Assembly: GCA_002348535.1 (NCBI GenBank)
Contig: DEBL01000072.1
Location: forward strand, 1-14,559
Direction of reading: 5' to 3'
Source of the DNA: Deltaproteobacteria bacterium UBA2957
GTDB taxonomy: Bacteria; Myxococcota_A; UBA796
Length of the DNA: 14,559 nt
Both the position numbers and the translations under genes were made by a program. This document shows, piece by piece, positions 14,462-14,559 of this stretch (position 1 is its first letter; every line of letters begins with the position of its first letter). The notes beneath the pieces were generated by a model. The model saw only the letters and a program-made list of their open reading frames with translations. It searched no databases and had not been told where the DNA came from.

Positions 14462-14559
14462 AACCCGTTACGGAACGAAGTCGGCCCGTTGACGAACCGT
14501 GTCTGGCAGAACCGACAGCCGCCCCCCCCCCCAATCCGGAGTACGCCTTGGATACCATC
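14462..14559. other. Right-edge sequence with a C11 run
   Basis: No gene can be supported in these last 98 nt. They contain a run of eleven C (14522-14532). The edge reads TTGGATACCATC, which could be a TTG start of a gene beyond the window, but four codons are not evidence. Confidence 0.5.

Noticed and set aside
14548..14559. TTGGATACCATC at the right edge, sharing ten bases with the start of mnmE
   Set aside because: A ten-base match is weak, and only four codons are visible; it does not show a second mnmE or a circular join.

Overview
This window is the replication-origin neighbourhood of a bacterial chromosome. Genes run outward in both directions from a strand switch between rpmH and dnaA. 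The leftward (minus-strand) cluster is rpmH - rnpA - yidD - yidC - jag - mnmE (mnmE is cut by the left edge). The rightward (plus-strand) cluster is dnaA - dnaN - recF - gyrB - fabH - two ArsA/Get3-like ATPases - a small secreted, probably outer-membrane protein. The order rpmH-rnpA-yidD-yidC-jag-mnmE | dnaA-dnaN-recF-gyrB is the classical conserved bacterial origin cluster.

Two AT-rich non-coding stretches flank dnaA. The left one (3788-4283) holds a textbook parS site (TGTTCCACGTGAAACA), several near-consensus DnaA boxes, and a 13-bp inverted repeat bracketing an AT-rich core. The right one (5646-5909) holds a perfect DnaA box just after the dnaA stop, a relaxed-consensus box, several short palindromes and a cluster of GATC sites. 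Together they look like a bipartite oriC.

The organism is most likely a Gram-negative bacterium. The YidC has the large periplasmic domain, GyrB carries the long insertion between the TOPRIM part and the C-terminal tail seen in many Proteobacteria, and the last gene encodes a signal peptide followed by beta-barrel-like sequence ending in Phe. GC content is moderate outside the origin. The paired ArsA-like ATPases recall Myxococcota/other deltaproteobacterial lineages (and also Actinobacteria, which the envelope features argue against). This placement is inference with low confidence.

Functionally, the left operon makes ribosomal protein L34, the RNase P protein, the YidD/YidC membrane-insertion machinery, an RNA-binding Jag protein and the tRNA-modifying GTPase MnmE. 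The right side makes the initiator, sliding clamp, RecF repair factor and gyrase B. After gyrB comes an accessory run: a KAS III (FabH), an overlapping pair of Get3-like P-loop ATPases, and a small envelope protein, closed by a very GC-rich hairpin. I see no mobile element, CRISPR array, tRNA or rRNA. The points most worth a second look are the two-part origin with its inverted repeat, the asymmetric P-loops of the ATPase pair, the ambiguous rnpA start overlapping rpmH, the XDR-tripeptide linker in Jag and an altered arginine-finger region in DnaA.
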